A program made the position numbers and the translations under genes. 64,000 bases of DNA, from NCBI RefSeq assembly GCF_036192275.1, contig NZ_CP108088.1, positions 5,643,501-5,707,500 of the forward strand, read 5' to 3'. Of this stretch, positions 7,546 through 18,500 are shown piece after piece. Under the pieces are notes generated by a model. It had not been told where the DNA came from. It was given only the letters and a program-made list of their open reading frames with translations, and did not search any database. Source of the stretch: Streptomyces sp. NBC_00250. Lineage in GTDB: Bacteria; Actinomycetota; Actinomycetes; Streptomycetales; Streptomycetaceae. Position 1 is the first letter of the stretch; the number at the start of each line of letters is the position of its first letter.

Positions 7546-8709
7546 CTAGCCCAGGGCCGCGACCAGGTCCTTCGCCAGCTCCGGGGCGTCCACCCGCTCC
7601 ACCTTCACCGCGTCGCAGCCGACCCATTCGGCGGCCTCGCGCAGCGCCCGTGCCACCGCCGGTACGGCCTTCGGGCCGTCGAGCGTGACCTGACGGGCGA
7701 CGAGCGTGCCGCCCTCCCGTGCCGGGTCGACCCGGCCGACCAGACGGCCGCCGGCGAGGACCGGCATCGCGAAGTAGCCGTGGATCCGCTTCTGCTTCGG
7801 CACGTACGCCTCCAGACGGTGCGTGAAGCCGAAGATCCGCTCCGTGCGGGCCCGCTCCCAGATCAGCGAGTCGAACGGCGACAGCAGGGTCGTACGGTGT
7901 CGGCCGCGCGGCTCCGAGGCCAGCGCCGCCGGGTCCGCCCAGGCGGGCTTCCCCCAGCCCGCCACCGTGACCGGCACGAGGCCCGCGGCCTCGACCACCG
8001 CGTCGAACTGCTCGCCCTTGAGCCGGTGGTAGTCGGCGATGTCCGCGCGCGTGCCCACGCCCAGCGCCTCGCCCGCCTGCCGGACAAGGCGTCGCACGCA
8101 CTCGGTGTCGTCGAGGTCGTCGTGGAGCAGGGCCTGCGGGATCGCCCGCTCCGCCAGGTCGTACACCCGCTTCCAGCCGCGCCGCTCGACCACGACCACC
8201 TCGCCGTACATCAGCGCCCGCTCGACGGCGATCTTGGCGTCCGACCAGTCCCACCACTCGCCCTTGTTCTTCGCGCCGCCCAGCTCGGTCGCCGTCCGCG
8301 GCCCCTCGGCCCGCAGCTGGTCGATCACCTTGTCGTACGCCCCCGCCGACAGCTCGTGGCCCCAGTGCGGGCGGTCGCGGTAGGCGCGCCTGCGGAAGGC
8401 GAAGTGCGGCCACTCCTCGACGGGCAGCACGCAGGCCGCGTGCGACCAGTACTCGAAGGCGTGGGAGCCGGTCCAGTAGGCGTCCTCGACCGTCGTACGG
8501 CCCACGGCGCCCAGCCGCGCGTACGGAATCAACTCGTGCGAGCGGGCCAGGACGGAGATCGTGTCGAGCTGGACCTGGCCGAGCCCGCGCAGCACCCCGC
8601 GCACCCCGGCGCGGCGGTCGGGCGCACCCAGGAAGCCCTGGGCTCGCAACGCGATCCGGCGGGCTTCGTCGGCGGACAGTTCGGCGGCGGCGCGCGGCAC
8701 AGTCGTCAT
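7546..8709 (-). CDS. AlkZ/YcaQ-family (HTH_42) DNA glycosylase
   Basis: Winged-helix DNA glycosylase of the AlkZ/YcaQ superfamily, whose characterised members excise bulky alkylated bases or unhook interstrand cross-links. The catalytic QxQ motif is present (GLGQVQLDTI, Gln45 and Gln47) followed by the conserved segment VLARSHELIPYARLG. Further family blocks are YWTGSHAFEYWSHAACVLP, WDWSDAKIAVERALMYGEV and LLSPFDSLIWERARTERIFGF. The 387-residue length is normal for the YcaQ-like branch. ATG 8709 is preferred; GTG 8733 is an alternative. It converges on the regulator gene at 7494 and shares its strand with the acetyltransferase gene upstream. Its substrate cannot be told from sequence. Confidence 0.88.
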   Translation of the reverse strand: MTTVPRAAAELSADEARRIALRAQGFLGAPDRRAGVRGVLRGLGQVQLDTISVLARSHELIPYARLGAVGRTTVEDAYWTGSHAFEYWSHAACVLPVEEWPHFAFRRRAYRDRPHWGHELSAGAYDKVIDQLRAEGPRTATELGGAKNKGEWWDWSDAKIAVERALMYGEVVVVERRGWKRVYDLAERAIPQALLHDDLDDTECVRRLVRQAGEALGVGTRADIADYHRLKGEQFDAVVEAAGLVPVTVAGWGKPAWADPAALASEPRGRHRTTLLSPFDSLIWERARTERIFGFTHRLEAYVPKQKRIHGYFAMPVLAGGRLVGRVDPAREGGTLVARQVTLDGPKAVPAVARALREAAEWVGCDAVKVERVDAPELAKDLVAALG

Positions 8710-8783
8710 GGACCGCACCCTAGGCCCCGGCACTGACAGCCGATCTCGCGTGCCAGGTCAGGGCCTTGACCGGCAGGACACCG

Positions 8784-9374
8784 CTACGGCCTGGAGGCGG
8801 GTTCCTCGCGGGCCGGGAGGTACGGCAGGGGGCTCGGGAGGCCGAAGTCGGAGGGGAGCAGGGCGGCGATCCAGCCGTCCCGGAGCGTGCCCTTGTTGGT
8901 CAGGGCGGCACGCTGGGCGCCCTCCATGACGAAGCCGACCCGCTCGGCCACCGCGCGCGAGGCGACGTGGCCGATCTCGGCGCGCCAGACCAGGCGGGTG
9001 CAGCCGAGCCCGGTGAAGGCCCAGTGGGCGACGGCCCGGACGGTCTCCGTCATGTATCCGCTGCCGCGGTGCTCGCCGGCCAGCCAGTAGCCGACCTCCC
9101 AGACGCCCATGCCGCGGCTGCTCAGGGTGACGGCGGCGAGCAGCGGTCCGCCGGCCAGCGGTTCGACGGCGAAGGTGTACTCGGTGTCCTCACGCCAGCC
9201 GTCGGGCACGAGCCGGTTCAGGAAGAACTCGGCGTCCTGGCGCGTGTAGGGGTCGGGGACGACGGTCCAGCGCCGGATGTCCGGGTCCTGACAGATGGCG
9301 TACACCGCGTCGGCGTCCTCGGGAACGAAGTTCCGCAGCCGCAGTCGGTCGGTGGTGAGGGTGATCGGCTCCAT
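8784..9374 (-). CDS. GNAT-family N-acetyltransferase (RimJ-like)
   Basis: Acetyl-CoA dependent acetyltransferase. From ATG 9374 the product has 196 residues; the longer open frame to 9443 adds 23 residues of unlikely composition. It begins with the RimJ/RimL pattern [21 protein letters not shown], has the beta-bulge segment [19 protein letters not shown] in which the acetyl-CoA pyrophosphate loop is E-H-R-G-S-G-Y, and the C-terminal [18 protein letters not shown] typical of this branch. The substrate is unknown; relatives modify ribosomal protein N-termini or small amines. It is a single gene upstream of the glycosylase on the same strand (74 bp gap) and divergent from secA. Confidence 0.9.
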   Translation of the reverse strand: MEPITLTTDRLRLRNFVPEDADAVYAICQDPDIRRWTVVPDPYTRQDAEFFLNRLVPDGWREDTEYTFAVEPLAGGPLLAAVTLSSRGMGVWEVGYWLAGEHRGSGYMTETVRAVAHWAFTGLGCTRLVWRAEIGHVASRAVAERVGFVMEGAQRAALTNKGTLRDGWIAALLPSDFGLPSPLPYLPAREEPASRP

Positions 9375-9613
9375 GTGTGGATTCTGGTGAGCAGCCCGAC
9401 CGGATGCGAACACTTTTCGGGTGGGGCGGCACCTTCCGCCCACCTCGTGCGTTCTCTTTCCGGGCGGACGTACGGCTCCGGCACTGTGGGCCTCCCTTCG
9501 CGAGGGCGGTCTCGCTTACGATGGCCGTTGCGGTGGGGACCACCTGCCGTGCCCGCGCTCGCGTCCATGACAAGACCCAGTGCCAGGCCCGACCGGCAAG
9601 GAGACCAGCCTCA

Positions 9614-12424
<2,811 letters not shown>

Positions 12425-12445
12425 CGCCGGCTGAGAGCTGAGCGG

Positions 12446-12478
12446 AGGGGTCGGTTGCCCGGTGGGCGGCCGGCCCCT
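12446..12478. terminator. Bidirectional terminator between secA and the Rv3235-like gene
   Basis: Nine-bp outer stem (12446-12454 with 12470-12478, one G-U) enclosing a second 4-bp stem GCCC/GGGC (12457-12460 / 12464-12467). It fills the short gap between two converging genes. Confidence 0.65.
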
Positions 12479-12481
12479 TCG

Positions 12482-12943
12482 TCATGCGGGGTGGGGTGCC
12501 GTGCCCAGGCCGTCGAGTTCCACCGCGGCGCAGCGCCAGCGCTGGTCCTCGCCGCGCTCCAGGCGGAACGCCATGGCCCGTACGCGGGCGCCGGTGGCGA
12601 TCGTGGCGAAGGCCTCCACCGCGGTCCGGTCGTCGTCCACCTGGACCGAGCAGCGGCGCAGGACCGGGCGGGGGCCGAGCGAGCGCAGGGGCGTCTCCGG
12701 GGCGATCCGGACGAGCTGCTCGTACGCCTCGCCGACGGTGTGCCCCAGCATCCAGTGGACCGGGCGTTCGCCGCTGAGCACGGCGAGGAGCCGCTCGGCG
12801 AAGACGGTGTGCGGCGGGAGGGCGCGCGGGCGGCTCGTGCGGGGGTGGGTGCCCGCGGGGCCGCGGGGGCGGGTGCCCGCGGGCCCGCCGGGGGCCCGGC
12901 GGGGGCGTGGGGTGCCGGTGGTGGTGAGGGTGGTGGTGCTCAT
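12482..12943 (-). CDS. Rv3235-family (DUF6459-like) protein of unknown function
   Basis: Small actinobacterial protein of unknown role, recognised from the C-terminal block AERLLAVLSGERPVHWMLGHT plus RCSVQVDDDRTAVEAFATI and RAMAFRLERGEDQRWRCAAVEL; relatives lie near secA in mycobacteria too. Start ATG 12943, 153 residues. The first ~45 residues are Pro/Arg/Gly-rich and carry a duplicated segment (GPAGTRPR / GPAGTHPR), reflecting an imperfect GC-rich repeat in the DNA at about 12840-12905. The folded part resembles a SnoaL/NTF2-like small cone in pattern, but this is only an impression. It has no partner on its strand; a divergent gene starts 280 bp away. Confidence 0.7.
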   Translation of the reverse strand: MSTTTLTTTGTPRPRRAPGGPAGTRPRGPAGTHPRTSRPRALPPHTVFAERLLAVLSGERPVHWMLGHTVGEAYEQLVRIAPETPLRSLGPRPVLRRCSVQVDDDRTAVEAFATIATGARVRAMAFRLERGEDQRWRCAAVELDGLGTAPHPA

Positions 12944-13222
12944 GGTGGGCCTGCCCCTGTCGTCGCGTCACCGAGTGATACCGGTCAGTAACTTTCCGTT
13001 GGGGATCTTGTACGGGTGGGCTCGGAGGGGCCGCAAGGAGTCCGCCGCCGCCGGGCGGGTCGAAAACGGAATCACCTATCCGGGTGACGCGGGAGAAAAT
13101 CGACTCTCGGGGGGCCTGAGAAGGGCCTCGCGGGGTGGACGTACGCCGACTCCGGCCGGCCACCCCGAAGGGGGACTCCGCGGATATCCTGAGGGCCTCT
13201 CCGTCTACGAAAGCGGCCAGCC

Positions 13223-13729
13223 ATGCGCGTGTACGTCCCCCTGACCCTCCCCGGTCTCGCACAGGCGCACAAGGCGGGCGAGCTGGGCCCCGGTCCGCTG
13301 ACCGCCTACGCCGTCACCCCCGCCCTGCGCGAGTGGTACGTCTCCGACGACATCGAGGAACTGGAGTACGCGGCGCTGAACCGGGCCGCGTCCGCCTCCC
13401 TGCGGCTGCTCGCCGGCGACCCCGAGGCGCCCCGGCGCCGGATCGTCGTCGCGATCGACGTCGCCGACAAGGACGCCGCCACGGACCCCGACGGGGCACT
13501 CACCGTGAGCTCCATCGGCGAGGTCCGGATCGCCGGGCCCGTCCGGCTCGCCAAGGCGGCGGCGGTGCACGCGGACGCGGACGACGCGGAGGCGGACGTG
13601 ACGGCGGCGGCGGACGCGCTGGGCGCGGCGGACCAGGGGGACGACGACGCGCAGTTCGTCGTCGACGGGGCCGAGGACCACGAGCTGCTGTGGTTCGGCG
13701 TGCAGGAGATTCCCGCGCTGCTGGGCTGA
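13223..13729 (+). CDS. DUF6912-like actinobacterial protein
   Basis: Unknown function. The conserved N-terminus MRVYVPLTLPGLAQAH, followed by ...GPLTAYAVTPALREWYVSDDIEELEYAALNRAA and RRIVVAIDVAD, is a pattern I associate with a small family restricted to actinobacteria. 168 residues from ATG 13223. A central acidic Ala/Asp-rich stretch (~110-145) is probably a flexible loop; the end (ELLWFGVQEIPALL) returns to a conserved-looking strand. No catalytic motif or membrane segment is visible. The HAD hydrolase gene starts 45 bp downstream on the same strand, so the two are likely co-transcribed. The 279 bp upstream is non-coding and holds a GC-poor pocket around 12990-13010 that may be the promoter. 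Confidence 0.7.
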   Translation: MRVYVPLTLPGLAQAHKAGELGPGPLTAYAVTPALREWYVSDDIEELEYAALNRAASASLRLLAGDPEAPRRRIVVAIDVADKDAATDPDGALTVSSIGEVRIAGPVRLAKAAAVHADADDAEADVTAAADALGAADQGDDDAQFVVDGAEDHELLWFGVQEIPALLG

Positions 13730-13774
13730 GGTCCCCGGGTCTTGGGTGTCGGTGGCGGCGGGTACCGTCTTTCC

Positions 13775-14446
13775 ATGGGGAAGCACGACGGCTTGCGCGG
13801 CAAGCATCTGGTCTGGGACTGGAACGGCACACTGCTCGACGACATCGGCGCGGTCATCGGGGCGACCAACGCCGCGTTCGCCGAGCTCGGGCTCGAACCG
13901 ATCACTCTTGAGCGGTACCGCGAGCTGTACACGGTGCCGGTGCCCAAGTTCTACGAGCGGCTCATGGGGCGGCTGCCCACCGACGCCGAGTGGTCCGTCA
14001 TGGACGGCGCCTTCCACCGGCACTACTGGGAGCGGGCCGAGGGGTGTGGGCTGACCTCCGGGGCCGCGGAGCTGCTCGCGGCGCGGCAGGAGTCCGGGTT
14101 CACGCAGTCGCTGTTGTCGCTCGCGCCGCACGCGGATTTGATACCGCTGGTGCGGCGGCACGGGATCGCGGAGCGGTTCGTGCGGATGGACGGGCGGGTG
14201 GACGCGTCCACGGACGGGAAGTCGGGGCACATGGTGCGGCACCTTGCCGCGCTGGGCGGTGTGCCGGCGGACCGGGTCGTCGTCATCGGTGACGCCGCGG
14301 ACGATGCGTTGGCCGCGGCGCATGTGGGGGCCCGGGCGGTGCTCTACACCGGGGGGTCGCACAGTCGGGCGTCGCTTGAGCGGGTGGGTGTGCCGGTGGT
14401 GGACTCGCTCGTCGAGGCCGTGGCTGTCGCGGAGGAGCTGGTCTAG
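13775..14446 (+). CDS. HAD-superfamily hydrolase (phosphatase-like)
   Basis: Haloacid-dehalogenase-fold hydrolase, probably a small-molecule phosphatase. ATG 13775 gives 223 residues. Motif I is VWDWNGTLLDD: the nucleophile Asp is present but the second acid of the usual DxD is Asn, a variant seen in several HAD subfamilies. A cap domain (PKFYERLMGRLP region) follows, then motif II-like LLSLAP, a Lys region (DGKSGHM) and motif IV VVVIGDAADDALAAAHVG with the metal-binding Asp residues. It has no signal peptide. The gene is 45 bp after the DUF6912-like gene and converges with the DJ-1 gene across a repeat-rich spacer. Confidence 0.88.
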   Translation: MGKHDGLRGKHLVWDWNGTLLDDIGAVIGATNAAFAELGLEPITLERYRELYTVPVPKFYERLMGRLPTDAEWSVMDGAFHRHYWERAEGCGLTSGAAELLAARQESGFTQSLLSLAPHADLIPLVRRHGIAERFVRMDGRVDASTDGKSGHMVRHLAALGGVPADRVVVIGDAADDALAAAHVGARAVLYTGGSHSRASLERVGVPVVDSLVEAVAVAEELV

Positions 14447-14487
14447 CGGCTTGCGGGTCCGCCGGGTGGTGGGCGGGGCTCGCGGGG

Positions 14488-14559
14488 CCGGGTGCGGCCC
14501 GGTGGGGCGGTGTGCCCACCCGACCGGGTGCGGCCCGGTGGGGGGTTGTGCCCACCCGT
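14488..14559. repeat. 36-bp tandem duplication
   Basis: Two near-identical 36-bp units, 14488-14523 and 14524-14559, each starting CCGGGTGCGGCCCGGTGGGG and ending in TGCCCACCCG. The second runs into the large hairpin that follows. Located between convergent genes. Confidence 0.8.
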
Positions 14560-14592
14560 TCCGCCCCTGCGGAACGTATGCCCACAACCCCC
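14541..14592. terminator. Nested palindrome, probable bidirectional terminator
   Basis: Outer stem GGGGGTTGTG (14541-14550) pairs with CACAACCCCC (14583-14592); inner stem GTTCCGC (14558-14564) pairs with GCGGAAC (14569-14575) around CCCT. Similar GTTCCGC/GCGGAAC hairpins flanked by GCCCAC are familiar to me as dispersed extragenic repeats in Streptomyces genomes, but I cannot count copies here. Confidence 0.65.
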
Positions 14593-14600
14593 GGCGCGGG

Positions 14601-15155
14601 TCAGCTCTTGGCTCGGAGGACCTTCAGGAACTCGCGCATCCAGGTGGGGTGGTCCGGCCAGGCCCTTGAGGAGACCAGGAGGCCGTCCACCACCGCCGCG
14701 CTGTCCTGGAAGGTCGCGCCGGCCGCCTGCATGTCCAGCTCCAGCGCGGGGTACGCCGTGACCCGGCGGCCCTCCAGGCCGCCGATCGCCGCCGTCAGGA
14801 GCGGGCCGTGGCAGATCTGGGCCACCGGCTTGTCCGCGTCGAAGAAGGCCTTGAGGATCTTGCGGAGCTCCGGGTCGTTGCGCAGGTACTCCGGGGCCCT
14901 TCCGCCCGGGATCACCACGGCCACGTACGCGCCCGGGTCGACCTCCGAGAAGGCCAGGTCGGCGGGCCAGGTGTAGCCGGGCTTCTCGGTGTACGTGTCG
15001 AAGCCGGGCTCGAAGTCGTGGACGACGAAGCGCAGCTGTTTGCGGGCGGGGGCGGCGATGTCGACCTCGTAGCCCTCTTCCAGCAGCCTCTGGTAGGGGT
15101 ACATCACCTCCAGCGACTCCGCCGCGTCACCGGTCACGATCAGGATCTTCGCCAT
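14601..15155 (-). CDS. DJ-1/PfpI-family protein
   Basis: Class-I glutamine-amidotransferase-like fold, DJ-1/PfpI family (glyoxalase/deglycase, chaperone or protease claims exist for various members). The 184-residue product starts MAKILIVTGDAAESLEVMYPYQ, has the conserved PGG of VVIPGGRAPEYL, and a nucleophile elbow AQICHGP with Cys115 and His116. Glu14-15 in the AAESLE segment matches the acidic residue that activates the Cys in PfpI proteins. It ends WPDHPTWMREFLKVL, as in the YhbO/PfpI branch. Single gene, minus strand, terminated by the hairpin at 14541-14592 and divergent from the glutamate dehydrogenase gene. Confidence 0.9.
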   Translation of the reverse strand: MAKILIVTGDAAESLEVMYPYQRLLEEGYEVDIAAPARKQLRFVVHDFEPGFDTYTEKPGYTWPADLAFSEVDPGAYVAVVIPGGRAPEYLRNDPELRKILKAFFDADKPVAQICHGPLLTAAIGGLEGRRVTAYPALELDMQAAGATFQDSAAVVDGLLVSSRAWPDHPTWMREFLKVLRAKS

Positions 15156-15589
15156 GGCTCTCCCAGATCACAGATGGTCGGTCTGCCGTGCTGCGTCCAT
15201 GCTCGCGCACGTGCCGCCCCCGACGGGGCGCTTTGCCAAGAGGACATGTGTCGCTGTCCAGAACGTCAAACTTCCACCCCCTCTTTTGTACACATACGGA
15301 CCATGACGGTTCGGGGGGCGAGGGCGATAGGCTTTTGCCGTGATCAGCGCGATACGCCGAGGGGGCAGTGAAGCCCCCGGCTGCCGCCCGGTCCGCGACA
15401 GCGGCCGGGCCGACAGCGCGTTCGCCGATCCTCTCCGTCCGGGCGCGCCGCTCTCCGTGGCCGATAACGACCCGGGCATCTCTCATTCGGGCATAACGTC
15501 GTCTTCGACCGGAATCACCGCGTCGAGGCGTCGTTGTGTCCTTTCTTCCACCGACGTCACGCAACGGCGCGCGACAGGAGTCAGAGGAC
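15156..15589. promoter_or_regulatory. Intergenic region between the DJ-1 and glutamate dehydrogenase genes
   Basis: 434 bp without a supported gene; must contain both divergent promoters. On the minus strand a TTGACG (complement of 15268-15273) is a possible -35 for the DJ-1 gene, but no good -10 follows. On the plus strand GGAAT (15511-15515) is followed 17 bases later by GTT (15533), close to the SigR (thiol stress) GGAAT-N18-GTT pattern; suggestive only. A GC-poor pocket lies at 15285-15305. Confidence 0.35.
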
Positions 15590-18500
15590 ATGCAGACCAA
15601 GCTGGACGAAGCCAAGGCCGAGCTGCTCGAAAGGGCCGCTCGGGTAGCTGAGCACAGCCCGGTCGGGGGGCGACTTCCGACGGGCCCGGAGGGTGCCGGG
15701 GAGCGCCCGGACCGGGACACCGTGCTCGAGTACCTCCAGCGCTACTACCTGCACACGGCGCCGGAGGACCTCGGCGACCGGGACCCGGTCGACGTGTTCG
15801 GTGCCGCGCTCTCTCACTACCGGCTCGCGGAGAACCGTCCGCAGGGCACGGCGAACGTGCGTGTGCACACTCCGACGGTCGAGGAGAACGGCTGGACGAG
15901 CAGCCACTCCGTCGTCGAGGTCGTCACCGACGACATGCCGTTCCTGGTCGACTCGGTCACCAACGAGCTCTCGCGCCAGGGCCGCGGCATCCACGTCGTG
16001 ATCCACCCGCAGGTCCTCGTCCGCCGTGACGTCACCGGCAAGCTCATCGAGGTCCTGTCGGCGCAGATCCAGGGCGATCTGCCGCACGACGCGCTCACCG
16101 AGTCCTGGATCCACGTCGAGATCGACCGTGAGACCGACCGCGCCGACCTCAAGCAGATCACCGCCGATCTGCTGCGCGTCCTGTCCGACGTCCGCGAGAC
16201 GGTCGAGGACTGGGACAAGATGCGCGACGCCGCGCTGCGCATCGCCGAGGGCCTCCCGGCCGAGCCCACCGCCTCCGACCTGCGCCCGACCGAGGTGGAG
16301 GAGGCCCGCGAGCTGCTGCGCTGGCTCGCCGACGACCACTTCACCTTCCTCGGCTACCGCGAGTACCAGCTGGTCAACGGCGACGCCCTGTCCGCCGTGC
16401 CCGGCACCGGCCTCGGCATCCTGCGCTCCGACCCGCAGCACGCGGGCGACGACCAGGGCCACCACGCCCACCCCGTCTCGCCGTCCTTCAGCCGGCTGCC
16501 CGAGGACGTCCGCGCCAAGGCGCGCGAGCACAAGCTGCTGATCCTGACGAAGGCCAACAGCCGCTCGACCGTGCACCGCCCCTCGTACCTCGACTACGTC
16601 GGTGTGAAGAAGTTCGACGCCGACGGCAACGTCATCGGCGAGCGCCGCTTCCTCGGCCTGTTCTCCTCGGCCGCCTACACCGAGTCCGTGCGCCGCGTTC
16701 CCGTCGTCAAGCGCAAGGTCCAGGAGGTCCTGGAGGGCGCGGGCTTCTCGCCCAACAGCCACGACGGCCGCGACCTGCTCCAGATCCTGGAGACGTACCC
16801 GCGCGACGAGCTGTTCCAGACCCCGGCCGACCAGCTCAGGTCCGTCGTCACCAGCGTCCTGTACCTGCAGGAGCGGCGCCGGCTGCGGCTCTACCTGCGC
16901 CAGGACGAGTACGGCCGCTACTACTCGGCCCTCGTCTACCTGCCGCGCGACCGCTACACGACCCGCGTCCGGCTGCGGATCATCGACATCCTGAAGGAGG
17001 AGCTCGACGGCACCAGCGTCGACTTCACCGCCTGGAACACCGAGTCGATCCTGTCCCGGCTGCACTTCGTCGTCCGCGTCCAGCCCGGCACCGAGCTGGC
17101 GAAGCTCACCGACGCCGATGTCGACCGCATCGAGACCCGGCTCGTCGAGGCCGCCCGCTCCTGGTCCGACGGCTTCGCCGAGGCGCTGAACGCCGAGTGC
17201 GGCGAGGAGCGTGCCGCCGAGCTGCTGCGCCGTTACGGCAACGCCTTCCCCGAGGGCTACAAGGCCGACCACTCGCCGCGCGCGGCCGTCGCCGACCTGG
17301 TCCACCTGGAGGCCCTCGCCCGTACCGGCGGCGGCAAGGACTTCGCGCTCTCGCTCTACGAGCCGGTCGGCGCGGGTCCCGGCGAGCGCCGCTTCAAGAT
17401 CTACAAGACGGGTGACCCGATCTCCCTCTCCGCCGTGCTCCCGGTGCTCAACCGGCTCGGCGTCGAGGTGACCGACGAGCGGCCGTACGAGCTGCGCTGC
17501 GCCGACCGTACGCACGCCTGGGTCTACGACTTCGGTCTGCGGATGCCCCTCGCGACCGGCAACGGCGGCGACTACCTCGGCGACGACGCCCGCGAGCGCT
17601 TCCAGGAGGCCTTCTCCGCCACCTGGACCGGCGAGGCCGAGAACGACAACTTCAACTCGCTCGTCCTCTCCGCCGGGCTCACCTGGCGCGAGGCGATGGT
17701 GCTGCGCGCCTACGCGAAGTACCTGCGCCAGGCCGGTTCGACGTTCAGCCAGGACTACATGGAGGACACCCTCCGCAACAACGTCCACACCACCCGGCTG
17801 CTCGTCAACCTCTTCGAGGCCCGGATGGCCCCGGAGCGCCAGCGTGCCGGCACCGAGCTGATCGACGCGCTCCTGGAGGAGCTGGACGCCGCCCTCGACC
17901 AGGTCGCGAGCCTGGACGAGGACCGCATCCTGCGGTCCTTCCTGACCGTCATCAAGGCCACGCTGCGGACGAACTTCTTCCAGCTGACGGCGGACGGGAA
18001 GCCGCACTCGTACGTGTCGATGAAGTTCGACCCGCAGGCCATCCCGGACCTTCCGGCGCCCCGCCCGGCCTTCGAGATCTGGGTGTACTCCCCGCGCGTC
18101 GAGGGCGTCCACCTGCGCTTCGGCAAGGTCGCCCGTGGCGGTCTGCGCTGGTCCGACCGCCGTGAGGACTTCCGTACGGAGATCCTCGGCCTGGTCAAGG
18201 CGCAGATGGTGAAGAACACCGTCATCGTGCCGGTCGGCGCCAAGGGCGGCTTCGTCGCCAAGCAGCTCCCGGACCCGTCCGTGGACCGTGACGCCTGGCT
18301 GGCCGAGGGCATCGCCTCGTACAAGACCTTCATCTCGGCGCTGCTCGACATCACCGACAACCTGGTCGCGGGCGAGGTCGTGCCGCCGGTCGACGTGGTC
18401 CGCCACGACGAGGACGACACCTACCTGGTGGTCGCCGCCGACAAGGGCACCGCGACCTTCTCCGACATCGCCAACGGCGTCGCGGAGTCGTACGGCTTCT

